From NCBI RefSeq assembly GCF_029761935.1, contig NZ_CP121699.1, forward strand, positions 620,001 through 684,000: 64,000 nucleotides of DNA, in the 5' to 3' direction. This DNA is from Microbacterium testaceum. Lineage in GTDB: Bacteria; Actinomycetota; Actinomycetes; Actinomycetales; Microbacteriaceae. Within the stretch, counting starts at the first letter, position 1; every line of letters begins with the position of its first letter. The notes under the pieces were generated by a model. That model saw only the letters and a program-made list of their open reading frames with translations, did not search any database and was not told where the DNA came from. A program made the position numbers and the translations under genes. Below are positions 1 through 8,280 of the stretch, piece by piece.

Positions 1-1641
1 GCCGAGAAGGCCTGGGCCGCGGCCCCCGCGCCCACGGCGCACGAGGTCGTCCCGGCGGCGTCCGAACGGGCCGCCGCCCTGCTCGCCCCCTACGCGGGTC
101 TCGCGGCCGCTCTCGACGCGGGGGAGCGGATCGCCCTCGACGCCCCTCCCCACCCGCATCCCGAGCTCCCACGCGGTGCGTGGGCCGATCTTCTCGCCGC
201 CGCCGCCGTGCACACCCTCTCCCGCGGGCGCAGCGCCGTCCTCGTGGTTCCCGACTACCGCGACCAGGCACAGCTCCTCGCCGCACTGGGCGAGCTCGTG
301 AGCCCGGATGCCATCGTGCGCGACGACTCCGACCAGTCCGGTCCCGCACGCTACGCCCAGTACCTGCGCACCCTCGCGCCGGTGCCCTGCATCGTCGTCG
401 GACGCCGATCGGGTGTTTACGCGCCCGCACACGACACCGGTCTCGTCGCGATCTGGGACGACGGCGACACCCTGCTGGCCGAGCCCCTCGCCCCGGGCGT
501 GCACGCGCGCGACGCCGCGCTCGTGCGCCAAGAGATCGAGGGCTCCGCCCTGCTCTTCGCGGGACACACGCGGACGACCGACGTGCAGCGCCTGGTCGAC
601 GTCGGGTACGTCCGCGACATTCCGCAGACGCGGCGGCCGAGCCCCCGTGTGGTCCTGAGCGCCACACGCGAGGGCGAGCAGCGGCAGTCGCGCGTGCCCT
701 CGTCGGCGTTCGCCGCCGCGCGCGAGGCGTTGCAGAGCGGTCCCGTCCTGGTGCAGGTCGCCCGCCCGGGGTACGCTCCCTCGCTCGTGTGCGCCGACTG
801 CCGTCGACCCGCGCGCTGCCCGCACTGCGCCGGTCCCCTTCGGGCGGCCCGTCCCGGCGCGACGCCTGTCTGCGCCTGGTGCGGTCGTAGCGCCCACGCC
901 TGGGCCTGCGGTCACTGCTCGTCGACCAAACTGCGCATGGCGTCGTCGGGAAGCGAGCGCACGGCCGACGAGCTCGGTCGCGCCTTCCCGAACACGCGCG
1001 TGATCGTCGCCGACGGCGCCCATCCCGTCGCCGAGGTCGACGGCGTCCCCGCGCTCGTAATCGCCACCCGGGGCGCCGAACCCCTCGCCCGGGGCGGATA
1101 CCGCGCCGTCATCCTGCTCGACGGCGACCGGATGCTGCAGAACGAGGCCCTCCGCATCGGCGAGCACTGCTTGCGCTGGTGGTCGAACGCCGCCGCCCTG
1201 GCGGCCCCGGGCGCCCCGGTTCACCTCGTGGGCGTCGCAGGTCCCGTCGCGCGCGCTCTGGCGACCTGGACCCAGCCGGCCTACGCCCGTGCCGAACTCG
1301 TCGATCGCGCGCCCCTCCGAATGCCCCCGGCGGTGCGCGTCGCCAGCGTCGACGGACACGCCCGGAGCGTCGATGTCCTGCTGGAGTCATTGCGGGACAG
1401 CGTCCTGGATCTCGACCCGATGGCGATCCTCGGCCCCGTCGACACGTCGACGGACCCCGACACGTCCACCTCGCGCGCCCTGGTGCGCTTCGACTACGCG
1501 CACGGTCGCGCCGTGGCCGAGGCCCTGCGCGCCGGGGTCATCGCCGACGCCCTGCGCGCGCGCAAGTCGCGCAAGGATCGCGGCCCCAGGCCGCGCAGTA
1601 CGCTCAGAGTCCGCCTCGACATCCCCGAGCCCGACCTGTGA
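1..1641 (+). CDS. priA: Primosomal protein N' (PriA), 5'-truncated by the window edge, ATPase motifs lost
   Basis: The reading frame is open from base 1, so the start lies outside the window; 546 codons are visible. PriA restarts stalled replication forks. The zinc-binding cysteine cluster is intact (CADCRRPARCPHC, then CAWC and CGHC, about bases 790-920). Where E. coli PriA has its P-loop (GVTGSGKT), this protein reads a proline-rich stretch (PPHPHPELPRGAW) just before the SRGRSAVLVVPD strand. Where E. coli has the DEEH box there is WDDGDTLL, and motif III SAT is GHT. Actinobacterial PriA proteins are known to lack helicase activity and this one fits. It is probably a DNA-binding scaffold. 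fmt follows after 43 bases. Confidence 0.9.
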   Translation, partial: AEKAWAAAPAPTAHEVVPAASERAAALLAPYAGLAAALDAGERIALDAPPHPHPELPRGAWADLLAAAAVHTLSRGRSAVLVVPDYRDQAQLLAALGELVSPDAIVRDDSDQSGPARYAQYLRTLAPVPCIVVGRRSGVYAPAHDTGLVAIWDDGDTLLAEPLAPGVHARDAALVRQEIEGSALLFAGHTRTTDVQRLVDVGYVRDIPQTRRPSPRVVLSATREGEQRQSRVPSSAFAAAREALQSGPVLVQVARPGYAPSLVCADCRRPARCPHCAGPLRAARPGATPVCAWCGRSAHAWACGHCSSTKLRMASSGSERTADELGRAFPNTRVIVADGAHPVAEVDGVPALVIATRGAEPLARGGYRAVILLDGDRMLQNEALRIGEHCLRWWSNAAALAAPGAPVHLVGVAGPVARALATWTQPAYARAELVDRAPLRMPPAVRVASVDGHARSVDVLLESLRDSVLDLDPMAILGPVDTSTDPDTSTSRALVRFDYAHGRAVAEALRAGVIADALRARKSRKDRGPRPRSTLRVRLDIPEPDL

Positions 1642-1684
1642 CCGGGTCACGCACCCGTCCGCTTCCCCGAGTCTGAGGAGACCC

Positions 1685-2602
1685 ATGCGCCTCGTCTTCG
1701 CCGGCACACCCGCCGTCGCCGTCCCGTCGCTCCGCGCTCTGGCGGCAGGTCCGCACGAGATCACCGCCGTCATCACCCGAAGCGACGCACCCCTGGGACG
1801 CAAGCGCCTACTGACCCCCTCGCCGATTGCACAGGTCGCCGAAGAGCTCGGCATCCCGGTCCTCAAGGCCGACCGTCTCGACGCCGAGGTGACCGCCCGC
1901 ATCGCGGAACTCGAGCCCGACCTCGGGGTGATCGTCGCGTACGGCGGACTCGTGCGCGAGCCGCTGCTGTCGACGCCCGCGCACGGCTGGATCAATCTGC
2001 ACTTCTCGCTCCTCCCGCGCTGGCGCGGTGCGGCTCCCGTGCAGCGCGCGCTCATGGCGGGCGATGCGGTCACGGGCGCGAGCGTGTTCCAGCTCGTCGC
2101 CGCGCTCGACGCCGGAGACGTGTTCGCCGAGGAGCGCTACGAGGTGCCCGCCGGGGCGACCTCGGCCACGGTGCTCGACGACCTCGCCGAGATCGGCGCT
2201 CCGCTGCTGGCCGGCGTGGTCGACGGCATCGCCGACGGCTCGGCGGTCGCGACCCCGCAGCAGGGCGAGCCGACCCTCGCCCCCAAGCTGACCCTCGACG
2301 ACGGTGCCCTCGACCTGACCCGGGATGCCGAGACCCTCCTGCACCAGATCGCCGGGGTCACGCCCGAACCCGGCGCGCACACCACCTTCGACGGAGCGCG
2401 CTTCAAGGTGCTGCGCGCCGCCCCCTCCGATGCGCCGCCGGTGCCGCCGGGCCGGGTCGCGGCATCTGGAAAAGATGTCGTCGTCGGCACGGGGACCACG
2501 CCGCTGCGCCTCGACACCGTGCAACCCGCCGGAAAGGGAGCGATGAACGCGAGCGACTGGTTCCGAGGCCTGCGCACCGACGAGCCGGAGCTCGGATCAT
2601 GA
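1685..2602 (+). CDS. fmt: Methionyl-tRNA formyltransferase
   Basis: This enzyme formylates initiator Met-tRNA with 10-formyl-tetrahydrofolate. The 305-residue product has the family start MRLVFAGTPAVAVPSLRAL and the catalytic-core segment INLHFSLLPRWRGAAPVQRA, in which the Asn and His belong to the formyl-transfer site. The C-terminal OB-like domain carries KVLRAAPSDAP and the late NASDWFRGLR segment. Length matches the family. The ATG was chosen because GAGGAG lies just upstream (about 1675-1680). The stop overlaps the rsmB start (ATGA), so the two are translationally coupled. The priA-fmt-rsmB order is usual in Actinobacteria. Confidence 0.97.
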   Translation: MRLVFAGTPAVAVPSLRALAAGPHEITAVITRSDAPLGRKRLLTPSPIAQVAEELGIPVLKADRLDAEVTARIAELEPDLGVIVAYGGLVREPLLSTPAHGWINLHFSLLPRWRGAAPVQRALMAGDAVTGASVFQLVAALDAGDVFAEERYEVPAGATSATVLDDLAEIGAPLLAGVVDGIADGSAVATPQQGEPTLAPKLTLDDGALDLTRDAETLLHQIAGVTPEPGAHTTFDGARFKVLRAAPSDAPPVPPGRVAASGKDVVVGTGTTPLRLDTVQPAGKGAMNASDWFRGLRTDEPELGS

Positions 2603-3969
2603 CCGTGCAGGGAGCCCGTGCCGTGGCCTACGAGGTGCTGCGCGCCGTCTCAGCAGACGAGGCCTACGCCAACCTGCTGCTGCCGCACGCGATCGGCCGA
2701 CAGAAGCTGGATGCCAAGGACGCCGGGCTCGCGACCGAGCTGACGTACGGCACCCTTCGCCGCCGGGGCACCTACGACGCCATCATCGCCGCGGCCGCCG
2801 ACCGCACGGTCGACCGCATCGACCCGGCCGTCCTCGACGCCCTCCGCCTGGGCGTGCACCAGTTGCTGTCGACCCGCGTCGCCTCGCACGCCGCGGTGAA
2901 CGAGTCCGTCGAGCTCGCGCGGCGGCACGGTGGGGGCCGAGGGGCCGCCGGCTTCGCCAACGCGGTGCTCCGCCGCGTCTCACGCGACAATCCGGGGCAG
3001 TGGATGCAGACCATCTCGGCCGCCGCGCGCAGCGACGACGAGCGCATCGGGCTCACCACCTCGCACCCGGTGTGGATCGTGCGGGCCCTGCGCCGCGCCC
3101 TCACCGCCGAGGGGCGCGCCGACGAACTCGAGGGGCTGCTCGAGGCCGACAACGTCGCCCCGCGCGTCGCGATGATCGCCCTGCCGGGCCTCGCCGAGGT
3201 GCCCGACGACGCGACACCCGGCACGTACGCCCCGACCGCCTTCACCACCCGCGGGGGAGACCCCGAGGGGCTCATCCGTTCGTCCGGCGGCACGATCCGC
3301 GTGCAGGACGAAGGGTCGCAGCTCGCCGCCCTCACCCTCAGCCGCGCCCTTCCGGTGCGCGAGGGCGAGCGCTGGCTCGACCTGTGCGCGGGCCCCGGCG
3401 GCAAGACCGCGCTGCTCGCCGCCGAAGCCCTCGCCCACGGGGCGACGCTCGACGCCAACGAGATCACCCCGGCTCGAGCGGGGCTGGTTCGCCAGGCCGT
3501 GGCATCCGTGCCCCTCGAGGTCGAGGTGAGCGAAGAGGACGGGCGCGAGCGCGCGGCCCGGATGCCGGGGGAGTACGACCGCATCCTCGTCGACGCGCCG
3601 TGCACCGGCATCGGCGCCCTGCGGCGCCGCCCCGAAGCGCGTTGGCGCAAGACGCCGGCCGACGTGCCCGACCTGACCGCCCTGCAGCAGGAGCTCGTGC
3701 TCGCGGCCTTCGAGGCGCTGAAGCCCGGGGGAGTCGTGGCCTATGTCACGTGCTCGCCGCACCTGGCCGAGACCTCGGGCGTGCTGGCCGAGGTCAAGCG
3801 CGCACTCGGCCACGCGGCCGAAGAACTCGACGCCCGCGCGGTGGTCCGAGCGATCGCGGACGACGAGATCGACCTGCCCGATCAGGCCGACGGGTCGCTG
3901 CGCGCCCAGCTGTGGCCGCACCGCCACGGCACCGACGCGATGTCGATCGCCCTGCTGCGCAAGCGCTGA
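2599..3969 (+). CDS. rsmB: 16S rRNA (cytosine(967)-C(5))-methyltransferase
   Basis: The protein (456 residues) modifies C967 of 16S rRNA. An N-terminal NusB-like RNA-binding domain (about residues 1-140) precedes a Nop2/Sun SAM domain. The SAM motif DLCAGPGGKTALLAAEAL lies near residue 265. The two cysteines of the C5-methyltransferase mechanism are visible in DAPCTGIGALRRRPEARWR and VTCSPHLAETSG. The start overlaps the fmt stop by four bases. The gene ends just before a long imperfect hairpin (3980-4043) that separates it from rpe. Confidence 0.96.
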   Translation: MTVQGARAVAYEVLRAVSADEAYANLLLPHAIGRQKLDAKDAGLATELTYGTLRRRGTYDAIIAAAADRTVDRIDPAVLDALRLGVHQLLSTRVASHAAVNESVELARRHGGGRGAAGFANAVLRRVSRDNPGQWMQTISAAARSDDERIGLTTSHPVWIVRALRRALTAEGRADELEGLLEADNVAPRVAMIALPGLAEVPDDATPGTYAPTAFTTRGGDPEGLIRSSGGTIRVQDEGSQLAALTLSRALPVREGERWLDLCAGPGGKTALLAAEALAHGATLDANEITPARAGLVRQAVASVPLEVEVSEEDGRERAARMPGEYDRILVDAPCTGIGALRRRPEARWRKTPADVPDLTALQQELVLAAFEALKPGGVVAYVTCSPHLAETSGVLAEVKRALGHAAEELDARAVVRAIADDEIDLPDQADGSLRAQLWPHRHGTDAMSIALLRKR

Positions 3970-3979
3970 CCCATCCCTG

Positions 3980-4043
3980 GCGTGAGTCGCCAAGGATTGT
4001 CGCTTCCGAGCGGCGCGAAGCGACAATTCCTGGCGACTCACGC
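3980..4043. repeat. Long imperfect inverted repeat between rsmB and rpe
   Basis: Two 26-base arms (3980-4005 and 4018-4043) pair with only two mismatched positions around a 12-base loop. The arms begin GCGTGAGTCGCCA and end TTGTCGCTT. There is no T tract, so an ordinary intrinsic terminator is less likely than a REP-like intergenic element, although it could attenuate rsmB transcription. Its sequence differs from the 67-bp family found elsewhere in the window. Confidence 0.75.
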
Positions 4044-4059
4044 GTTCGGCGAAGGCGCC

Positions 4060-4071
4060 CATAATGGTCGG
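4060..4071 (+). promoter_or_regulatory. Extended -10 box for a leaderless rpe transcript
   Basis: CATAAT at 4060-4065 is followed by six bases and then the GTG at 4072. No Shine-Dalgarno sequence fits between them. This spacing is typical of leaderless actinobacterial mRNAs. The ATG inside the box (4064) is out of frame with rpe. Confidence 0.7.
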
Positions 4072-4743
4072 GTGCCTACCGACGCCCCGCGCATCAACCC
4101 GAGCATCCTCGCCGCCGACTTCGTGAACATGGAGGCCGAGCTCGCGCGCATCGCCGGCGCCGACTTCGTGCACGTCGACGTGATGGACAACCACTTCGTG
4201 CCGAACCTCACGTTCGGACCGCAGATGGTGGGCCGCATCCAAGAGACCAGCCCCGTGCCGCTCGACGTGCACCTGATGATCGACGACCCCGACCGGTGGG
4301 CTCCGGCGTACGCCGAGCTGGGTGCGGCATCGGTCACCTTCCACCTCGAGGCCGCGGCCTCACCCGTCGCCCTCGCCCGGCAGCTGCGCTCGATCGGCGC
4401 CCGCGCCGGGGTGGCCGTCAAGCCCGGGACGCCGGTCGAGAACCTCTTCGATTCGCTGAACGAGTTCGACCAGATCCTCATCATGACCGTCGAGCCGGGC
4501 TTCGGGGGGCAGTCGTTCATGCCCGAGACCATGCCGAAGCTCCGCTCGCTCGCCGACGAGGCGAAGCGCCGGGGATCGAGCGTCTGGTTGCAGGTCGACG
4601 GCGGCATCGGCGAATCGACGATCGCCCAGGCCGCCGAGGCCGGGGCCGACACGTTCGTCGCGGGGTCCGCGGTGTTCGGCGCCGACGACCCCGACCGTGC
4701 GATCCAGTCGCTGCGCGCCTCGGCCGCCCGCCACCGCCACTGA
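4072..4743 (+). CDS. rpe: Ribulose-phosphate 3-epimerase
   Basis: The product interconverts D-ribulose 5-phosphate and D-xylulose 5-phosphate in the pentose phosphate pathway. It is a 223-residue TIM barrel. Family motifs are [29 protein letters not shown] (metal-binding His and Asp), DVHLMIDDP, and the phosphate-binding [13 protein letters not shown]. The GTG at 4072 gives the normal N-terminus; upstream in-frame codons come from the inverted repeat and are not family-like. The GTG sits six bases after CATAAT, which suggests a leaderless mRNA. Confidence 0.95.
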   Translation: MPTDAPRINPSILAADFVNMEAELARIAGADFVHVDVMDNHFVPNLTFGPQMVGRIQETSPVPLDVHLMIDDPDRWAPAYAELGAASVTFHLEAAASPVALARQLRSIGARAGVAVKPGTPVENLFDSLNEFDQILIMTVEPGFGGQSFMPETMPKLRSLADEAKRRGSSVWLQVDGGIGESTIAQAAEAGADTFVAGSAVFGADDPDRAIQSLRASAARHRH

Positions 4744-4785
4744 CGGCGCGGCGCGGCAGCGCCCGCCCCGCCGGCGCCCGCCCCG

Positions 4786-4852
4786 CGATAAACGCCACGG
4801 CGAGCGAGACACAGCGGCTCGCGGTGTGTCTCACTCGAGCCGGCGTTTATCG
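4786..4852. repeat. 67-bp palindromic repeat, copy 1
   Basis: An imperfect dyad between rpe and hisE with ends CGATAAACGCC and GGCGTTTATCG and inner arms GAGACACA and TGTGTCTC. Two other elements of exactly the same length and layout lie at 7846-7912 and 62697-62763. Confidence 0.8.
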
Positions 4853-4946
4853 GCGAGTTCGCCCACCGCGCGCGCCGAACCCCCGCACCGCCGAACCCCC
4901 ACCCCGCCCGCACACCCCGCGGACAGCCCCACCCCCGCCGACCCGA

Positions 4947-4958
4947 TACCCTGGAACC
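4947..4958 (+). promoter_or_regulatory. -10 box for a leaderless hisE transcript
   Basis: TACCCT (4947-4952) is followed by six bases and the GTG start of hisE. No ribosome-binding site is present. Confidence 0.65.
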
Positions 4959-5222
4959 GTGAAAACTTTCGACGACCTGTTCGCGGAACTCAGCGCCAAG
5001 GCCGTCGAGCGACCCGCCGGCTCCGGCACCGTCGCTCAGCTGGATGCCGGCGTGCACGCTATCGGCAAGAAGATCGTCGAAGAGGCCGCCGAGGTGTGGA
5101 TGGCCGCCGAGTACGAGTCCGACGAGGCCGCGGCCGAAGAGATCTCGCAGCTGCTCTACCACCTGCAGACGCTCATGCTCGCGAAGGGCCTGTCGCTTCA
5201 GGACGTCTACCGACATCTCTGA
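4959..5222 (+). CDS. hisE: Phosphoribosyl-ATP pyrophosphatase
   Basis: HisE performs the second step of histidine synthesis, hydrolysing phosphoribosyl-ATP to phosphoribosyl-AMP. The 87-residue all-helical MazG-like protein shows the family start [11 protein letters not shown] and the metal-binding helix [17 protein letters not shown], followed by [15 protein letters not shown]. It is a separate protein, not fused to HisI as in enterobacteria; hisI lies about 1.6 kb downstream in the same operon. The GTG start sits six bases after TACCCT. Confidence 0.95.
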   Translation: MKTFDDLFAELSAKAVERPAGSGTVAQLDAGVHAIGKKIVEEAAEVWMAAEYESDEAAAEEISQLLYHLQTLMLAKGLSLQDVYRHL

Positions 5223-5268
5223 GCCGTGCTCGTCCACCTTCAGCTCACACAACACGAAAGCCCCCGTC

Positions 5269-6111
5269 ATGCTGCGAATCGCCGTGCCGAACAAGGGGTC
5301 GCTCGCCGAGACCGCCGCCGAGATGCTCTCGGAGGCCGGGTACACCGGACGTCGCGACTCGAAAGACCTGTACACCGTCGACCCCGTGAACGAGGTCGAG
5401 TTCTTCTACCTCCGTCCCCGTGACATCGCGACCTACGTCGGCTCGGGTGCGCTCGACGTCGGCATCACGGGCCGTGACCTGCTGCTCGACGCCCGCATGC
5501 CGGGTGCCCGCGAGGTCGAGTCGCTCGGTTTCGCCGGTTCCACGTTCCGCTTCGCCGGTCGCCCCGGCCGCTTCACCGACGTGCAAGACCTTCAGGGGCT
5601 CCGCGTCGCGACGGCCTACCCGGGCCTGGTCGACGCTTTCCTCGACGAGCGCGGCATCGCCGTCGACATCGTCCCGCTCGACGGGGCGGTCGAATCGGCC
5701 GTGCAGCTCGGAGTGGCGGATGCCGTGGCCGACGTCGTCTCGACCGGAACCACGCTGCGCCAGGCCGGGCTCGAGATCTTCGGGCCGGTCCTGCTCGAGT
5801 CCGACGCCGTGCTGATCGCGGGTCCTCAGGAGGCCGAGGGCACCGAGACGCTGCTGCGCCGCCTGCGCGGCGTGCTCGCCGCGCGCACCTACGTGCTGAT
5901 CGATTACGACCTGCCCGCTCACCTGATCGAGCAGGCCGTCGCCGTGGCCCCGGGCCTGGAGTCGCCCACGATCTCGCCGCTGCGCGACCCCGAGTGGGTC
6001 GCCGTGCGGGTCATGAGCCCGCGCCGCGACGTCAACCAGGTGATGGACGCCCTCTACGCGATCGGCGCGCGCGCGATCCTCGTCACCGAGATCCTCGCCG
6101 CGAGGCTTTGA
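5269..6111 (+). CDS. hisG: ATP phosphoribosyltransferase, long form with C-terminal regulatory domain
   Basis: HisG commits PRPP and ATP to histidine synthesis and is the step normally inhibited by histidine. The 280-residue product starts [14 protein letters not shown]. The PRPP loop is [17 protein letters not shown]. The last 75 or so residues (from PTISPLRD) form the ACT-like regulatory domain of the long, HisZ-independent class. The 46-base spacer from hisE has no clear terminator. The stop overlaps the hisF start by one base. Confidence 0.95.
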   Translation: MLRIAVPNKGSLAETAAEMLSEAGYTGRRDSKDLYTVDPVNEVEFFYLRPRDIATYVGSGALDVGITGRDLLLDARMPGAREVESLGFAGSTFRFAGRPGRFTDVQDLQGLRVATAYPGLVDAFLDERGIAVDIVPLDGAVESAVQLGVADAVADVVSTGTTLRQAGLEIFGPVLLESDAVLIAGPQEAEGTETLLRRLRGVLAARTYVLIDYDLPAHLIEQAVAVAPGLESPTISPLRDPEWVAVRVMSPRRDVNQVMDALYAIGARAILVTEILAARL

Positions 6112-6875
6112 TGACCCTCGCGCGTCGCGTCATCCCCTGCCTCGACGTCGCCGCGGGCCGCGTCGTCAAGGGCGTCAACTTCCTCGACCTGCGCGACATG
6201 GGCGATCCGGTCGAGCTCGCGAAGCTCTACTTCGAGCAAGGGGCCGACGAGGTCACCTTCCTCGACGTGACGGCGACGGTCGACGAGCGCTCCACGACCT
6301 ACGACGTCGTGCGCCGCACGGCCGAGCAGGTTTTCATCCCGCTCACCGTCGGCGGGGGAGTGCGCTCGAGCGACGACGTCGCGCGCCTGCTCGCGGTCGG
6401 TGCCGACAAGATCGGCGTCAACTCGGCCGCGATCGCCCGACCGGCGCTGATCGACGAGATCGCCGACCGCTTCGGCGCGCAGGTGATCGTGCTCTCGCTC
6501 GACGTCAAGCGGGCGGCATCCACCCCCTCGGGCTTCATCGTGACGACCCACGGCGGCCGCACCGAGACGACCCTCGACGCCCTCGAATGGGCGCGCGAAG
6601 CGGTCGAGCGCGGAGCCGGCGAACTGCTGGTCAACTCGATCGACGCCGACGGCACGAAGCAGGGCTTCGACCTCGAGCTCGTCCACCTGATGCGTCAGGT
6701 CGCCGCGGTCCCCGTGATCGCCTCGGGCGGTGCGGGCGCTCTCGAACACTTCGCCCCGGCCGTGCAGGCCGGCGCCGACGCCGTGCTCGCGGCATCCGTG
6801 TTCCACTCCGGCCAGCTCACCGTGGGACAGGTCAAAGACGCCATGGCAGCCGTTGGGATCGAGGTGCGCCGATGA
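6111..6875 (+). CDS. hisF: Imidazole glycerol phosphate synthase, cyclase subunit
   Basis: HisF closes the imidazole ring using ammonia delivered by HisH. The 254-residue TIM barrel starts [21 protein letters not shown] with the catalytic Asp in CLDV. The second phosphate site ([18 protein letters not shown]) contains the second catalytic Asp, and [13 protein letters not shown] is the C-terminal phosphate loop. hisH and hisA are not in the window and must lie elsewhere. The ATG shares a base with the hisG stop. Confidence 0.96.
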   Translation: MTLARRVIPCLDVAAGRVVKGVNFLDLRDMGDPVELAKLYFEQGADEVTFLDVTATVDERSTTYDVVRRTAEQVFIPLTVGGGVRSSDDVARLLAVGADKIGVNSAAIARPALIDEIADRFGAQVIVLSLDVKRAASTPSGFIVTTHGGRTETTLDALEWAREAVERGAGELLVNSIDADGTKQGFDLELVHLMRQVAAVPVIASGGAGALEHFAPAVQAGADAVLAASVFHSGQLTVGQVKDAMAAVGIEVRR

Positions 6876-7210
6876 GCGTCGACCGTGTGAAGTACGACGC
6901 CGACGGTCTCGTGGCCGCGGTCATCCAGCAGTTCGACTCGCGCGAGGTGCTGATGGTCGGATGGATGGATGCCGAGGCCCTCAACCGCACGCTCACCACG
7001 GGCCGCGTGACGTTCTGGTCGCGTTCGCGTCAGGAGTACTGGCGCAAGGGCGACACCTCCGGCCACATCCAGCTGGTCAAGGGAGCGCGCTTGGACTGCG
7101 ACGGCGACACCCTGCTGATCGAGGTCGACCAGATCGGCGCCGCGTGCCACACGGGCGATCACACCTGCTTCGACGCCGATGACCTGCACCCGGTCGTGGG
7201 GGAGCGCTGA
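6872..7210 (+). CDS. hisI: Phosphoribosyl-AMP cyclohydrolase
   Basis: This zinc enzyme opens the adenine ring of phosphoribosyl-AMP in step three of the histidine pathway. The 112-residue product has [13 protein letters not shown] and [18 protein letters not shown], and the zinc-binding cysteines in [10 protein letters not shown] and [11 protein letters not shown]. Start and stop overlap the neighbouring genes (ATGA with hisF, TGATG with the next gene). In related genomes I would expect trpE next, but there is no room for it. Confidence 0.96.
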   Translation: MSVDRVKYDADGLVAAVIQQFDSREVLMVGWMDAEALNRTLTTGRVTFWSRSRQEYWRKGDTSGHIQLVKGARLDCDGDTLLIEVDQIGAACHTGDHTCFDADDLHPVVGER

Positions 7211-7797
7211 TGCGTCGCGCCCGCTCCTCGGCGGTCCTCGCGATGCTCCTCGCCGGAGCGGTCGGGGTCATCGCCTCGACCCAGACGTGGATCGACGTCA
7301 CCCTCGACGACGGCGCGCAGCAGACGCTGGCCGTCCCGGGCGCCGAGGCGCTTCCGGTGCTCACTCCGTTGAGCCTCGCGGCCCTGGCCCTGGGCGCCGC
7401 CCTCTCGATCGTCGGTCCGGTGCTGCGCTACGTCTTCGGCGCGCTGGGCGTGCTCATCGCAGCGTTCGTGGGCTTCGGGACCGTTCAGATCCTGTTCTCG
7501 ACTCCCGTCTCGGCGACGGCGGCGACCGTCACCGACGCGACGGGCATCTCGGGAACGGATGCCGTGGCCTCGCTCGTCTCGGGCCTGTCCCTGACCCCAT
7601 GGCCGGCGGTGACGCTCATCGCGCAGGTGGTGCTGTTCGCGGCATCCCTCTTCACTCTCGTCACCGCTCGCCGTTGGGCATCTGGGGCGAGCCGCAAGTA
7701 CCGCACGGCCGAAGAGGCACGCACCGCCACGGGTCGCCCGCACGACGCGATCGACTCGTGGGACGACCTCTCGCGCGGCGACGACCCCACCGCCTGA
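7210..7797 (+). CDS. Trp biosynthesis-associated membrane protein
   Basis: A 195-residue membrane protein of the actinobacterial family found inside trp operons, usually between trpE and trpC; its molecular role is not established. I see about four hydrophobic segments (roughly residues 8-25, 50-70, 73-95 and 138-158), an extracytoplasmic loop after the first segment, and a charged cytoplasmic tail. Its ATG overlaps the hisI stop (TGATG), so it is translationally coupled to the histidine operon. Downstream comes a 252-base gap with a palindromic repeat and a new promoter. Confidence 0.8.
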   Translation: MRRARSSAVLAMLLAGAVGVIASTQTWIDVTLDDGAQQTLAVPGAEALPVLTPLSLAALALGAALSIVGPVLRYVFGALGVLIAAFVGFGTVQILFSTPVSATAATVTDATGISGTDAVASLVSGLSLTPWPAVTLIAQVVLFAASLFTLVTARRWASGASRKYRTAEEARTATGRPHDAIDSWDDLSRGDDPTA

Positions 7798-7845
7798 GCG
7801 AACACGGGCGCGGCTCGGCGCTCCGGCCGACCGCCCATCGCCCCT

Positions 7846-7912
7846 CGAGAAACGCTCCTTCTGTCGAGACACAGCGCGACACCGCGTGTCTCGGTACGAA
7901 TGGCGTTTCTCG
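7846..7912. repeat. 67-bp palindromic repeat, copy 2
   Basis: Ends CGAGAAACGC and GCGTTTCTCG enclose inner arms CGAGACAC and GTGTCTCG. It matches copy 1 in length and in the inner motif CGAGACACAGCG (copy 1 GCGAGACACAGCG). It lies between the trp-associated membrane gene and the trpC operon. Confidence 0.8.
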
Positions 7913-7997
7913 GCGATGGCGTGCGGCGACGACCACACCGCCTGAGCGGACCTCGCGACATCGAGACGTCGGCGCCGGGAGCGCACCCCCGCTTCGG

Positions 7998-8003
7998 TAG
8001 ACT
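7998..8003 (+). promoter_or_regulatory. -10 box of the HGxxPAAW-trpCBA operon
   Basis: TAGACT about 46 bases before the ATG at 8050 predicts a short leader ending in AAGGAG. I see no Trp-rich leader peptide or attenuator hairpin in the leader. Confidence 0.5.
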
Positions 8004-8049
8004 GAACGGACGCTTTCCCCCGCGCTCGCGCGCGACTGTAAGGAGCCCC

Positions 8050-8280
8050 ATGAGCAACCCCATCGGCGACCCCGGCCACGGACACTCGCCCGCCGCCTGG
8101 ACGGCCGTGATCATCATGCTCGTCGCGTTCACGCTCGGCACGCTGTTCTTCTGGCTCGACATGCCCGTCATGGTGTGGGCCTCGGTGGGTCTGCTCGTCG
8201 TCGGCGCCATCGTCGGCTGGGCCATGACCAAGGCCGGCTACGGCGCGAACGGCGCGAAGTCCAACCCGAAGGCCCACTGA
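8050..8280 (+). CDS. Small HGxxPAAW-motif membrane protein
   Basis: A 76-residue protein with the signature HGHSPAAW near its N-terminus and two hydrophobic segments (about residues 15-35 and 40-62), ending in a short basic tail. The family is conserved in trp operons of Actinobacteria, directly before trpC, and its function is unknown. TAAGGAG lies six bases before the ATG. Its stop overlaps the trpC start (TGATG), which implies translational coupling. Confidence 0.85.
   Translation: MSNPIGDPGHGHSPAAWTAVIIMLVAFTLGTLFFWLDMPVMVWASVGLLVVGAIVGWAMTKAGYGANGAKSNPKAH

Noticed and set aside
4744..4958. A mobile element or small gene between rpe and hisE
   Set aside because: Apart from the 67-bp palindrome and the hisE -10 box, the gap is Pro/Arg-coding GC-rich spacer with no start signal or conserved frame.
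7913..8049. A trp attenuator with a leader peptide
   Set aside because: The predicted leader from the TAGACT promoter to the ATG is under 45 bases, with no Trp codons in a short ORF and no alternative hairpins.
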